Source of the DNA: DAHUYF01 sp035623985
GTDB taxonomy: Bacteria; Pseudomonadota; Alphaproteobacteria; ATCC43930; CGMCC-115725
DNA: 64,000 bases
Reading direction: 5' to 3'
Assembly: GCA_035623985.1 (NCBI GenBank)
Contig: DASPSJ010000079.1
Coordinates: 1-64,000 of the forward strand
Shown here: positions 27,266-35,738 of the stretch, piece by piece
How positions within the stretch are numbered: position 1 is the stretch's first letter
How the letters are laid out: every line of letters starts with the position of its first letter
The notes under the pieces: model-generated
What the model saw: the letters and a program-made list of their open reading frames with translations, nothing else
Database searches by the model: none
What the model was told of the DNA's origin: nothing
Made by a program: the position numbers and the translations under genes

Positions 27266-28429
27266 ATGTCGCCGGCCCGCCGGCCCGCGACGGCGCGGCG
27301 CATCCTTTTCCACGCCGAGACCTTCGCGCCGGGCAGCGCCGCCGAGGAGCTGGCGCGGTGGTTCTGCGCGCGCGGCCACGAGGTAGAGGCGGTCGCCGCC
27401 GCCGGCACGCGCGCCGGCGAGTCGGCGGCGTGGTGGAGCACCGAGGAGCACCACGGCATCCGCATCACGCGCTGCCCGCGCCGGCGCGCGGCGCTCGAGG
27501 GCGGGCTCGGCGCGTCGCTTCAGCATCTCTCCTTCGCGCTGTCGAGCGCGCCGGTGCTGCTGCGCCGGGCGCGCCGCTTCCGCCCGTCGCTTCTCGCCGC
27601 GATCGATCCCGCCGCCGTCCTGCTGCCGGCGCTGCTGCTCGCGGCGCGCCGCGCCGGGGCGCAGAGCTGGGTGCATGTCAACGAGGCGGGATCGCTCGAC
27701 TCGGCCTGGTTGCGCCGGATGAACCACGTGTCGCTGGCGGCGCTCGGCGCCGAGCGGCTGCTCGCGGAGGCCGGCATCGGCGAGGCGCAGCGCCTGGCCC
27801 TGCCGCCCTGGGTCGACAGCCGCGCCCTCTTTCCGCTGGCGAGGAGCCCGCTGCGCGACAGCCTCGGGCTCGCGCCCGACGCCATCGTCGCGCTTTATGC
27901 CGGCAGCCTCGAGGAGCGCCAAGGGGTGGAGCGGATGATCGCCGCGGCGCGGCTGCTGCCGGCCAACGGCGCGGTCGTCCTCGTGCTTGCCGGGCGCGGC
28001 GCCTGCTGGCCGATGGTTGCCGCGGCGACGCACGGCCTGCCGTTGCGCCTGCTGCCTTGGCCGCGCGCCGCCAATCTCAACGCCTTGCTCGGGCTCGCCG
28101 ACATCCACCTGCTGCCGGCCGGGCTGGCAACGCCCGATCCGCTGTTCCCGGCGAAGCTCCCGGCGCTGCTGGCGAGCGGCCGACCGGTCCTCGCCGCCGG
28201 CGCGGTGCCGGCGGAGCTGGCCGAGACGGTGCTGCCGATGGCGGCGAACGGCGAGGGCCTCGCCGGCGCCATCGTCGCGCTGGCGGCGCAGCCGCAGGAT
28301 CGCCGCCGCCGCGGCGCCGCGGCGCGCCGGGCGGCGCAGGACTATCACGACCGGGAGCGCGTCTTCCGCCGGCTCGAGCGGGCGCTGGGGCTGCAGGCGG
28401 CGCCGGCCATCGGCGCGGCGGCCTCCTAG
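27266..28429 (+). CDS. Glycosyltransferase family 4-like protein
   Basis: Protein of 387 residues with a GT-B two-domain build. The N-terminal half starts RRILFHAETFAPGSAAEELA, with the glycine/alanine loop at the acceptor side. The C-terminal donor half has IVALYAGSLEERQGVERMI, followed by a nucleotide-sugar pocket LLALPW-like region and PAKLPALLASGRPVLA, where the usual catalytic Glu of E-x7-E appears replaced (FPAKLP). No signal or membrane segments. It begins eight bases after the EAL-like gene and lies upstream of hldE, so a role in lipopolysaccharide or exopolysaccharide assembly is likely. Donor and acceptor unknown. Confidence 0.8.
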   Translation: MSPARRPATARRILFHAETFAPGSAAEELARWFCARGHEVEAVAAAGTRAGESAAWWSTEEHHGIRITRCPRRRAALEGGLGASLQHLSFALSSAPVLLRRARRFRPSLLAAIDPAAVLLPALLLAARRAGAQSWVHVNEAGSLDSAWLRRMNHVSLAALGAERLLAEAGIGEAQRLALPPWVDSRALFPLARSPLRDSLGLAPDAIVALYAGSLEERQGVERMIAAARLLPANGAVVLVLAGRGACWPMVAAATHGLPLRLLPWPRAANLNALLGLADIHLLPAGLATPDPLFPAKLPALLASGRPVLAAGAVPAELAETVLPMAANGEGLAGAIVALAAQPQDRRRRGAAARRAAQDYHDRERVFRRLERALGLQAAPAIGAAAS

Positions 28430-28474
28430 CCCGCCTCTTGCCTTAAGCACCCTCGCGGCTTAAGACCAGCCCCC

Positions 28475-29932
28475 ATGTCGGACAGCGACCTCATCCCGCT
28501 CGTCGAGGCGTTGACGCAGTCGCGCGTGCTGTGCGTCGGCGACGTGATGCTCGATCATTACGTCCATGGCCGGGTCGAGCGCGTCTCGCCCGAGGCGCCG
28601 ATCCCGGTGCTGCGCATCGAGCGCGAGAGCCGCAAGCTCGGCGGCGCCGGCAACGTGCTGAGCAATTTGCACGCCATCGGCGCGCAGGGCTGCTTCGTCT
28701 CGGTGACTGGCGCCGACGCGGCCGGGCGCGAGGTGGGCAAGCTGGTGGCCGGATTGGGCGGCATCGAGGCGCATGTGCTGAGCGAGCGCGGCCGCACGAC
28801 GACGATCAAGACGCGCTACATCGCCGAGACGCAGCAGATGCTGCGCGCCGACCGCGAGGAGTGGGCGCCGCTCAAGGGCAGCCTGCGCGAGGATTTCCGG
28901 CGCATGGTCGAAGAGGTGCTGCCGCATTACCAGGTCACGGTGCTGTCCGACTACGCCAAGGGCGTGCTGGCCGACGGCCTCGCCGCGGAGCTCATCGCCG
29001 CCGCGCGCGCGGCCGGCCATCGCGTGGTGGTCGACCCCAAGGGCAGGGATTACGGCGCCTATCGCGGCGCCAGCGTGCTGAAGCCCAACCGGCGCGAGCT
29101 CGGCGAGGCGACGAAACGGTCGGTCGGCAGCGAGGCGGAGGTCATCGCGGCGGCGCGGGCGCTGATCGGCGAGCACGGCTTCGGCGCGGTGCTGGTGTCG
29201 CTGAGCCAGGACGGCATGCTGCTGGTCGAGGACTCCGGAGCGACCGCCAGGCTCGCCGCCGCGGCGCGCGAGGTCTATGACGTCTCCGGCGCCGGCGACA
29301 CGGTGGTCGCGGTGCTGGCGGCGGCGCTCGCCGCGGGCGCGCCGATGCTCGAGGCGGCGCGGCTCGCCAATGTCGCCGCCGGCATCGTCGTCGGCAAGGT
29401 CGGCACCGCCGTGGTGCATGCCAACGAGCTGATCGAGACCCTGGTGGACCGCGACACGCTCGCCCAGCGCAAGGCGCTGCCGCTGGCGCTGGCGCTCGAC
29501 CATGTCGCGCGCTGGCGGCGCAACCGGCTGCGCATCGGCTTCACCAACGGCTGCTTCGACCTGCTGCATCCCGGCCACGTGGCGCTGCTGTCGCAGGCGC
29601 GCGCGCAGTGCGACCGGCTGGTGGTCGGGCTCAACAGCGACGCCTCGGTCGGCCGCCTCAAGGGGCCGGGCCGGCCGGTGCAGAACGAGCAGGCGCGCGC
29701 CGCCGTGCTCGGCTCGCTCGCCTCGGTCGATCTCGTCGTGGTGTTCGAGGAGGACACGCCGCTCACTCTCATCGCCGAGCTCAAGCCCGACGTGCTGGTC
29801 AAGGGCGCCGATTACCGCCGCGACCAGGTGGTCGGCGCCGACCTCGTCGAGAGCTATGGCGGCAAGGTGGTGCTGGCGCCGCTGCTCCCGGGCTTCAGCA
29901 CGACCGCGACGATCGCGCGGCTGGCGAGGTGA
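28475..29932 (+). CDS. hldE: Bifunctional heptose-7-phosphate kinase / heptose-1-phosphate adenylyltransferase HldE
   Basis: Protein of 485 residues making ADP-heptose for the inner core of lipopolysaccharide. The N-terminal ribokinase-like kinase (about residues 1-315) has LCVGDVMLDHYVHGRVERVS, KLGGAGNVLSNL and the catalytic anion-hole motif GAGDTVVAV. The C-terminal nucleotidyltransferase (about 345-485) begins FTNGCFDLLHPGHVALL with the HxGH-type motif and continues with GLNSDASVGRLKG. Length and domain order equal E. coli HldE (477 residues). Upstream gap is 45 bases from the glycosyltransferase gene, consistent with one surface-sugar operon. A palindromic repeat follows the stop. Confidence 0.96.
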   Translation: MSDSDLIPLVEALTQSRVLCVGDVMLDHYVHGRVERVSPEAPIPVLRIERESRKLGGAGNVLSNLHAIGAQGCFVSVTGADAAGREVGKLVAGLGGIEAHVLSERGRTTTIKTRYIAETQQMLRADREEWAPLKGSLREDFRRMVEEVLPHYQVTVLSDYAKGVLADGLAAELIAAARAAGHRVVVDPKGRDYGAYRGASVLKPNRRELGEATKRSVGSEAEVIAAARALIGEHGFGAVLVSLSQDGMLLVEDSGATARLAAAAREVYDVSGAGDTVVAVLAAALAAGAPMLEAARLANVAAGIVVGKVGTAVVHANELIETLVDRDTLAQRKALPLALALDHVARWRRNRLRIGFTNGCFDLLHPGHVALLSQARAQCDRLVVGLNSDASVGRLKGPGRPVQNEQARAAVLGSLASVDLVVVFEEDTPLTLIAELKPDVLVKGADYRRDQVVGADLVESYGGKVVLAPLLPGFSTTATIARLAR

Positions 29933-29940
29933 GAAGGAAG

Positions 29941-29995
29941 TTGTCAGTTGTCAGTCGTCAGTCGTCAGTTGACTGAGAACTGAGAACTGACGACT
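29941..29995. repeat. GTCAGT short tandem repeats forming an inverted repeat
   Basis: Between the convergent hldE and mmcB genes lies a run of GTCAGTT/GTCAGTC units followed by complementary AACTGA units. The best stem pairs AGTCGTCAGTT (29960-29970) with AACTGACGACT (29985-29995) around a 14-base loop. It can serve as a bidirectional terminator. Similar intergenic repeats are scattered through many bacterial genomes. Confidence 0.65.
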
Positions 29996-29997
29996 CT

Positions 29998-30450
29998 TCA
30001 TTGTCCCAGCTCCGGATCATCGATGTCGGGATCGTGCAGGCGGCGCAGCCGGCCGGCGGCAAGCGCGGCAAAGCGCAGCAGCATCGCGCGCCGGCGCGCC
30101 GCGGCCAGCGGCGCCGCGAGACCTTCGCGCAAGATCGCGGCGCCGAAGGCGTCGGCCACGATCAGGCCGCACTCCCCGGGGACGAGATCCTGCGGAAACG
30201 CGCCGGGCACGGCAAAGTAGAGGCGGTCGCAGAATGCCCGGTACTCCGGCCACTTACGGTCGCTCCTGAAATCGGCCACGGAGGATTTTATCTCGACGAT
30301 GACGAACTCTCCATCCCGTCCCAGCGCCAGCACGTCGGCGCGCCGGCCGTTGGCGAGCGAGACCTCCGACAAAGTGGCGAAACCGCGATGGGCGAGGGCA
30401 CGGCAGACGCCGCGGCAGAGCTCCCGGGGAAATTCGCGTGAATCCGACAT
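29998..30450 (-). CDS. mmcB: MmcB family DNA repair nuclease-like protein
   Basis: Protein of 150 residues matching MmcB of Caulobacter, a PD-(D/E)xK-like putative endonuclease induced by DNA damage and largely confined to alphaproteobacteria. The catalytic core is RRADVLALGRDGEFVIVEIKSS, giving the Asp and the E-x-K pair, followed by SDRKWPEYRAFCDRLYFAVP. ATG 30450 lies only 24 bases from the divergent ABC transporter start, so its promoter must extend into the neighbour. No LexA box was recognised in that short gap. Confidence 0.88.
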   Translation of the reverse strand: MSDSREFPRELCRGVCRALAHRGFATLSEVSLANGRRADVLALGRDGEFVIVEIKSSVADFRSDRKWPEYRAFCDRLYFAVPGAFPQDLVPGECGLIVADAFGAAILREGLAAPLAAARRRAMLLRFAALAAGRLRRLHDPDIDDPELGQ

Positions 30451-30474
30451 GACCGAGCTTGAGGAGTGTCCGCG

Positions 30475-32214
30475 ATGAGCGAGAAAAAGCGAGGCTTTTT
30501 GCACGACACCTGGCGCCTCGCCAAGCCCTATTGGCGGTCGGAGGACCGCTGGTGGGCCTGGGGGCTGCTGGTCGCCGTCGTCGCGCTCAACCTCACCTCG
30601 GTCTATATCAGCGTCCGCTTCAACACGTGGAACCGCGACTTCTTCAACGCCATCCAGCAATACGACTGGGAGGCGTTCAAGTATCAGTTCATCGTCTTCG
30701 GCGTCATCGCCGCCTCGGCGATCGTCGTCACCGTCTATCAGATCTATCTCCAGCAGATGCTGCAGATCCGCTGGCGGCGCTGGCTGACGCGGCGCTATCT
30801 CGATCTCTGGCTCGACGAGCGCGCCTATTACCGCCTCCAGCTCGAGGGCACCGGCACCGACAATCCCGACCAGCGCATCTCCGACGACCTCGACCGATTT
30901 ACGCGCTCGTCGATCGCGCTCACCATCGGCACCAACGGCTTCCTCAACGCCGGCGTCACGCTGATCTCGTTCCTCGGCATTCTCTGGGGGCTTTCCGGCT
31001 CCGCCGCGATCCCGCTGGGGCCGCTGGGCGAAGTGGAGATCCCCGGCTACATGGTGTGGTTCGCGCTGGTCTATGCCGTCGGCGGCACCTGGCTCACTTT
31101 CAAGATCGGCCGGCCGCTGGTGCGGCTCAATTTCGACCAGCAGCGCTACGAGGCCGATTTCCGCTTCAGCATGGTGCGGCTGCGCGAGAACACCGAGAGC
31201 GTTGCGCTCTATGGCGGCGAGGGCCGCGAGCGCCGCAACTTCATCGACCGCTTCGGCTACGTCGTCGGCAATTTCTGGAGCATCATGAAGCGCGTGAAGC
31301 GGCTCAACTGGTACACCAGCGGCTATACGCAGGTCGCCATCGTCTTCCCCTATCTGGTGGCGGCGCCGCGCTATTTCGCCAAGCAGATCAGCTTCGGGGA
31401 TCTGCAGCAGACGGCGGACGCTTTCGGCCAGGTGCAGACCTCCTTGTCCTTCATCGTCAACTCCTATGCCGAGATCGCCGAATGGCAGTCGGTGGTGCAG
31501 CGGCTGTCCGGCTTCGACCGGCGCGCCCGCGACATCGCCGCCGCCGCGCGCGCGAAGCAGCCGATCGAAGTGACGCGCGGCGGCGACGGCCTTGCGGTCG
31601 ACCACCTCGACGTCGACCTGCCCGACGGCAGCGCGCTGCTGCGCGGGGTCACGATGGCCGCGGCGCCCGGCGAGTTCGTGCTGATCGCGGCGCCCACGGG
31701 CACCGGCAAGAGCACGCTGCTGCGCGCGATCGCCGGCATCTGGCCGTTCGGCCGCGGCCGCGTCCGCATCGGCGAGGGCAGGATGCTGTTCGTGCCGCAG
31801 CGGCCCTATCTGCCGCTCGGCAGCCTGCGCACGGCGCTGCTCTATCCCGAGGAGGACCGGGCGGTCGAGAAGGAGCGGCTCGAGGCGGTGCTGCGCGAGG
31901 TGGGGCTCGGCGCGTTCGCCGGCGAACTCGACACCGTCGACAATTGGGCGCAGCGGATGTCGCTGGGCGAGCAGCAGCGACTCGCCTTCGCGCGAATCCT
32001 GCTAAGCGAGCCCGCCATCGTCTTTCTCGACGAAGCGACCTCGGCACTCGATGAGAAGGCGGAGGGGGCGCTCTACGCGCTGCTGCGCCGGGCGCCGTGG
32101 CGGCCGAGCGTGGTGAGCGTCGGCCATCGCAGCACGCTGCGCGAGTTCCACGACCGCGTGCTGCCGCTCGCCGCCGCCGGCCGCGAGGAGAGGACCCTCC
32201 CGGCCGCCGGCTAG
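30475..32214 (+). CDS. ABC transporter with fused membrane and ATPase domains (YddA / SbmA-BacA-like)
   Basis: Half-transporter of 579 residues. The membrane part (about 1-345) has helices starting WWAWGLLVAVVALNLTSVYI and a conserved RFNTWNRDFFNAIQ loop plus NPDQRISDDLDRF, both hallmarks of the ABCD-like SbmA/BacA/YddA group. The ATPase domain has Walker A APTGTGKSTLLRA, a signature MSLGEQQRLAFAR and Walker B AIVFLDEATSALD. Members import vitamin B12 or peptides, or export very-long-chain fatty acyl groups. GAGGAG nine bases upstream selects ATG 30475 over the GTG at 30466. It is divergent from mmcB. Confidence 0.9.
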   Translation: MSEKKRGFLHDTWRLAKPYWRSEDRWWAWGLLVAVVALNLTSVYISVRFNTWNRDFFNAIQQYDWEAFKYQFIVFGVIAASAIVVTVYQIYLQQMLQIRWRRWLTRRYLDLWLDERAYYRLQLEGTGTDNPDQRISDDLDRFTRSSIALTIGTNGFLNAGVTLISFLGILWGLSGSAAIPLGPLGEVEIPGYMVWFALVYAVGGTWLTFKIGRPLVRLNFDQQRYEADFRFSMVRLRENTESVALYGGEGRERRNFIDRFGYVVGNFWSIMKRVKRLNWYTSGYTQVAIVFPYLVAAPRYFAKQISFGDLQQTADAFGQVQTSLSFIVNSYAEIAEWQSVVQRLSGFDRRARDIAAAARAKQPIEVTRGGDGLAVDHLDVDLPDGSALLRGVTMAAAPGEFVLIAAPTGTGKSTLLRAIAGIWPFGRGRVRIGEGRMLFVPQRPYLPLGSLRTALLYPEEDRAVEKERLEAVLREVGLGAFAGELDTVDNWAQRMSLGEQQRLAFARILLSEPAIVFLDEATSALDEKAEGALYALLRRAPWRPSVVSVGHRSTLREFHDRVLPLAAAGREERTLPAAG

Positions 32215-32223
32215 CGGCGGAGC

Positions 32224-32403
32224 TTAGTTGCCGTTGGCGGTGCCGAGATCGGTCTGGATGGTATTGAAGGTCGTCGACAACTGCGTCCCGACCGCGGTGA
32301 TGGCGGCGATGATCACCACGGAGATCAGCGCAGCGATCAGGCCATACTCGATGGCGGTGGCGCCGCTTTCGTCGCGCATGAGCTTGGAAAATACTGCGAG
32401 CAT
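32224..32403 (-). CDS. Flp family type IVb pilin
   Basis: Short prepilin of 59 residues. It carries the class-defining cleavage and hydrophobic region: GATAIEYGLIAALISVV, with Gly14 before the cut and Glu19-Tyr20 at positions 5-6 of the mature chain, followed by a membrane helix and a polar tail ending TANGN. A second Flp pilin gene lies 170 bases upstream on the same strand. None of the tad/cpa assembly genes or a prepilin peptidase is in this window, so these would rely on a Tad system elsewhere. Confidence 0.9.
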   Translation of the reverse strand: MLAVFSKLMRDESGATAIEYGLIAALISVVIIAAITAVGTQLSTTFNTIQTDLGTANGN

Positions 32404-32572
32404 CGGTCTACACTCCTGTATGCCATGGGCCGCGCCATCGCGGTCGTCGGCCGCGGATAACCAATAACATCTTCACGCGCAGTGACGTAGCAGCATCGTT
32501 TACATTTCTGTTTAAAGTCCGGTTAAACTTGCGCCATTTCCCGCGGATCGACCGGCTCGCCGGCCGGCCGGC

Positions 32573-32737
32573 TCAGAGCGCGCCGATGACCGGGCCGAAG
32601 AAATTGGCGGAAATCGTCGTGCCGATGGCGGTGATGCCGGCGATGATGGCGATCGAGACCAGGCAGCCGATCATCCCGTATTCGATCGCCGTCGTTCCGT
32701 CGCGCACGGCGAGGATCTTACAGATATTTCGGACCAT
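32573..32737 (-). CDS. Flp family type IVb pilin
   Basis: Prepilin of 54 residues with the same geometry as its neighbour: GTTAIEYGMIGCLVSIAII, Gly14 and Glu19-Tyr20, then a single hydrophobic helix. ATG 32737 is chosen because AGGAGG lies eight bases upstream and the leader then has the typical 14 residues; an upstream ATG at 32776 would give an overlong leader. The mature part contains a Cys in the helix, absent from the other copy. The two pilins are similar but not identical, so the duplication is old. Confidence 0.9.
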   Translation of the reverse strand: MVRNICKILAVRDGTTAIEYGMIGCLVSIAIIAGITAIGTTISANFFGPVIGAL

Positions 32738-32910
32738 CGGCGCACCTCCTCGCACATCGCCGGAATTGGCCGCCATTCTATGTCGAAGCCGCCGCCGCGC
32801 CAGCGAAATCGCCTACAACGCGCAGCGTATGCGCGGCATATGTCACGGCGATTTCGCTAAAATGGCCGATAATTTCCTTGCGCCGGGACGCCGCGGCGCG
32901 TCCTCCCGGC

Positions 32911-33669
32911 TCAGATGGCGAATTCGGGATCGGCGCCGCCGCCTTTGACGGCGAGGTCGAGGTCCTCGAGGATGCGCTCCTTCCAGGCCTGCAACCGCCC
33001 CTCGGTGCGCCGGCGCGGCCGCGGCAGATCGATGCGGTACTGGGCATGAATGCGGCCGGGCTTGGCGCGCATGACGACGACGCGGTCGCTCAGCACCAGC
33101 GCCTCCTCAATGTCGTGCGTGACGAACAGCATGGTCGGCTGGTCGGCGCGCCAGATGTCGAGCAGATGATCCTGCAGGCCGAAGCGGGTGAAGGCGTCGA
33201 GCGCGCTGAAGGGCTCGTCGAGCAGCAGCACCTGCGGCCGCGCCACCAGCGCGCGGGCGATGGCGGCGCGCTGCGCCATGCCGCCGGAGAGCGCCTGCGG
33301 CAAGGCGTCGGCGACGGCGCCGAGGCCGACGCGGGCAAGCGCCGCATCGGCGAGCGGCCGGCGCTGGGCGCGCGGCCGCCGCGCGAGCGCGAACTCGACA
33401 TTCTCGCGCACGCTGAGCCAGGGCATGAGGCGCGGCTCCTGGAAGACGAGGCCGACCTCGGGCCGCGGGCCGGCGACGGCGACGCCGTCGAGCACGACGC
33501 TGCCGGAGGACGGCGCCTCGAGCCCGCCGACGATGCGCAGCAGCGTGCTCTTGCCGCAGCCGCTGGTGCCGACGATGCTGGCGATCTCGCCGCGGTCGAC
33601 GGCGAGATCGATCTCGCCCAGGGCCTCGAAGCCGTCAAACTTCTTGGAGACGCGGCGGATCTGCAGCAT
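32911..33669 (-). CDS. Nitrate/sulfonate/taurine-type ABC transporter ATP-binding protein
   Basis: ATPase of 252 residues of the SsuB/TauB class. Walker A is GTSGCGKSTLLR, the signature LSGGMAQRAAIAR, and Walker B VLLLDEPFSALD; LFVTHDIEEALVLSDRV follows. The last gene of a three-gene importer operon. Its ATG 33669 lies 35 bases inside the 3' end of the permease gene, so translation is coupled. Energises import of sulfonates or related small organic anions; the exact ligand is set by the binding protein encoded first. Confidence 0.92.
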   Translation of the reverse strand: MLQIRRVSKKFDGFEALGEIDLAVDRGEIASIVGTSGCGKSTLLRIVGGLEAPSSGSVVLDGVAVAGPRPEVGLVFQEPRLMPWLSVRENVEFALARRPRAQRRPLADAALARVGLGAVADALPQALSGGMAQRAAIARALVARPQVLLLDEPFSALDAFTRFGLQDHLLDIWRADQPTMLFVTHDIEEALVLSDRVVVMRAKPGRIHAQYRIDLPRPRRRTEGRLQAWKERILEDLDLAVKGGGADPEFAI

Positions 33670-34462
33670 CGGCTTTTCGTTCCTCGGCGCTCTGGAAATT
33701 GTCCTGCCAGGAGACGAAGCGCCGGCCGAGCGCCGCGAGCGCGAGGTCGCTCGCCTTGCCGAAGACGGCGAAGAGCAGGACGGCGGCGATGATGTTGGCG
33801 GGCCGCCCGGTCTGCTGGCCGTCGATCAGCAGGAAGCCCAGCCCTTCGCTGGCGCCCATGAACTCGGCCGCGACGACGAACATCCAGGCAAGCCCCAGCC
33901 CGCCGCGCAGCCCCGTGACATAGGCGGGCAAGGTGGCCGGCAGCAGCACGCACCGCACCAGCGCCGCGCCGCCATAGCCGTGAACGCGCGCCACCTCCAC
34001 CAGCTTGCGGTCGACCTGCTGGATGCCGGCCATGGTGTTGAGATAGACCGGGAAGAACGCGCCCACGGCGATCAGCGTCAGCTTCGACGCCTCGAAGATG
34101 CCGAGCCAAAGCACGAAAAGCGGGATCCAGGCGAAGGAGGGAATGCTGCGCAGCGCCTGGAAAGCGGGATCGAGCAGGCGCCGCCACAGCGCGGAATATC
34201 CCGTGAGCGCGCCCAGAAGCGTGCCCGCCGCGGTGCCGAAGAGGAAGCCCAGCAGCACGCGCAGCAGCGTGACCTCGATATGGCCCGGAAGCTCGCCCGA
34301 CAGCCAGAGGCCGCCGAGCGCGCGCAGCACGGCCGAAGGCGCCGGCAGCAGGTTCGGCGGCGCGAGGCCAAAGCGCGACAGCGCCTCCCACAGCGCCAGC
34401 AGCAGCGCCGGCAGCACCAGCCCGGCGGCGCCGCCCAGCGCGAGGCGCGCGCGGAACCTCAC
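33635..34462 (-). CDS. Nitrate/sulfonate/taurine-type ABC transporter permease
   Basis: Membrane protein of 275 residues with about six helices. The binding-protein-dependent permease signature is in VARVHGYGGAALVRCVLLPATLPAYVTG, the EAA loop that contacts the ATPase, and AWMFVVAAEFMGASEGLGFLL is the conserved C-terminal block of SsuC/TauC. The start is a GTG at 34462 that overlaps the binding-protein stop by four bases (GTGA). Confidence 0.9.
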   Translation of the reverse strand: MRFRARLALGGAAGLVLPALLLALWEALSRFGLAPPNLLPAPSAVLRALGGLWLSGELPGHIEVTLLRVLLGFLFGTAAGTLLGALTGYSALWRRLLDPAFQALRSIPSFAWIPLFVLWLGIFEASKLTLIAVGAFFPVYLNTMAGIQQVDRKLVEVARVHGYGGAALVRCVLLPATLPAYVTGLRGGLGLAWMFVVAAEFMGASEGLGFLLIDGQQTGRPANIIAAVLLFAVFGKASDLALAALGRRFVSWQDNFQSAEERKADAADPPRLQEV

Positions 34463-35457
34463 CGTTCGGCCCGCGGCCGGCCGGCCACGCGCTCGATGAA
34501 ACGCGGATCGATCAGCGCGTCGGCGACCTTCGCCACGTCGGTGTCGGCCGGCATGGCGCCGCTCTCCTTCAGCACCTCGCCGGCGGCGAGGATGGCGTCG
34601 CGCTGGCGCGCGCCGATGAGGCCGCTCGTCAGGTCGTTGCGCTCGAGCTGCTTGGCGACGACCGCGTCGCTTTGCTTCTCCGCCCGGACAAGGATGGCCT
34701 TGAGCGCGTCGGGATGAGCGAGCGACCAGAGCCGCGCCCGCTCGTAGACGGCGAGCACGCGCTCGACGATGTCGGGATGAGCGGCGGCGAAATCCTCGCG
34801 CAGGTTGAGCACGCCATAGGTGTTGAAATCGGCGTTGCGGTAGAAGAGACGCGAGTCCTTCTCGAGCTCGGTTTGCGCCATGTAAGGGTCGAGCCCGGCC
34901 CAGGCGTCGACGTCGCCGCGCTCCAGCGCCACCTTGCCGTCGGGATGCTGGAGCAGCACGGTCTTCACCTCCTGCACCTTGAGCCCATGGCTCGCCAGCG
35001 CGCGCACCAGGAAGATGTAGGGATCCGTGCCTTTGGTGACGGCGATGCGCTTGCCGCGGAGATCGGCCACGTCGCGGATCGGCGCGTCCTTGAGCGTGAC
35101 CAGCGCGGTCCATTCCGGCTTCGAATAGACATAGACGCTCCGCACAGGGTTGCCGTTGGCCCTGGCGAGAAGCGCGGCGGCGCCGGCGCTCGAGCCGAAA
35201 TCGACGCTGTTGGCGCTGAGGAATTCCAGCGCCTTGTTGCTGCCGAGGCTGAGCACCCACTCGACCTTGACGCCGTCCTTGGCGAATTCCTGCTCGATCA
35301 GCCCCTGCTCCTTGAGCACGAGGCTCACGGGATTGTAATAGGCATAGTCCATCCGCAGCAGGCTGAGCTTGTCGGCGGCGCCCGCCGGCGACGCCGCAAG
35401 CGCCAGCAGCATCGTGCCGAGCAGGGGGGGCAAGGCGCGGCGAGCGATGGTCGGCAT
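34459..35457 (-). CDS. Sulfonate/nitrate-type ABC transporter substrate-binding protein
   Basis: Periplasmic binding protein of 332 residues. Signal peptide: basic start MPTIARRALPP, hydrophobic LLGTMLLALAASPAG and an Ala-x-Ala type cut near residue 27. The mature chain has the two-lobe SsuA/TauA pattern: MDYAYYNPVSLVLKEQGL, SANSVDFGSSAGAAALLARA, the hinge region DLRGKRIAVTKGTDPYIFLVRAL and DVDAWAGLDPYMAQTEL. First gene of the operon with its permease and ATPase. Sulfonates are the most likely ligands, but related binding proteins take thiamine precursors or nitrate. Confidence 0.9.
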   Translation of the reverse strand: MPTIARRALPPLLGTMLLALAASPAGAADKLSLLRMDYAYYNPVSLVLKEQGLIEQEFAKDGVKVEWVLSLGSNKALEFLSANSVDFGSSAGAAALLARANGNPVRSVYVYSKPEWTALVTLKDAPIRDVADLRGKRIAVTKGTDPYIFLVRALASHGLKVQEVKTVLLQHPDGKVALERGDVDAWAGLDPYMAQTELEKDSRLFYRNADFNTYGVLNLREDFAAAHPDIVERVLAVYERARLWSLAHPDALKAILVRAEKQSDAVVAKQLERNDLTSGLIGARQRDAILAAGEVLKESGAMPADTDVAKVADALIDPRFIERVAGRPRAER

Positions 35458-35602
35458 GGTCCCGGTCTCCTTGAGGGTTGCCCGGGCGGGATCAGGCCAA
35501 AAAGAAAAACCCGCCGCGGCTGTCGCCGGGGCGGATCGCGCCTCGCTTTAGCCGCATTTCTAAAGCGCCCGCAAGCTGAAGCTCAAATCGGCGCTTGTGG
35601 TC

Positions 35603-35631
35603 AAGCTAATCTTCCACAACAAGATCGTCAA
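35603..35631 (-). promoter_or_regulatory. Weak candidate promoter of the sulfonate-type ABC operon
   Basis: In the AT-rich gap upstream of the binding-protein gene, the minus strand has TTGACG (35631-35626) and, 17 bases on, TAGCTT (35608-35603). The -35 matches five of six consensus bases, the -10 only three. About 145 bases of leader would precede the ATG. Confidence 0.3.
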
Positions 35632-35738
35632 TAAGAAGTTTTATACATTTTCCATTTGTTATTTATTGGCGGCATCCTCCGCTTTGCAGGCCCTCCCGCG
35701 ACCCGTTACAACAGGCCCCCGCACAGGACCGGCAGGAC

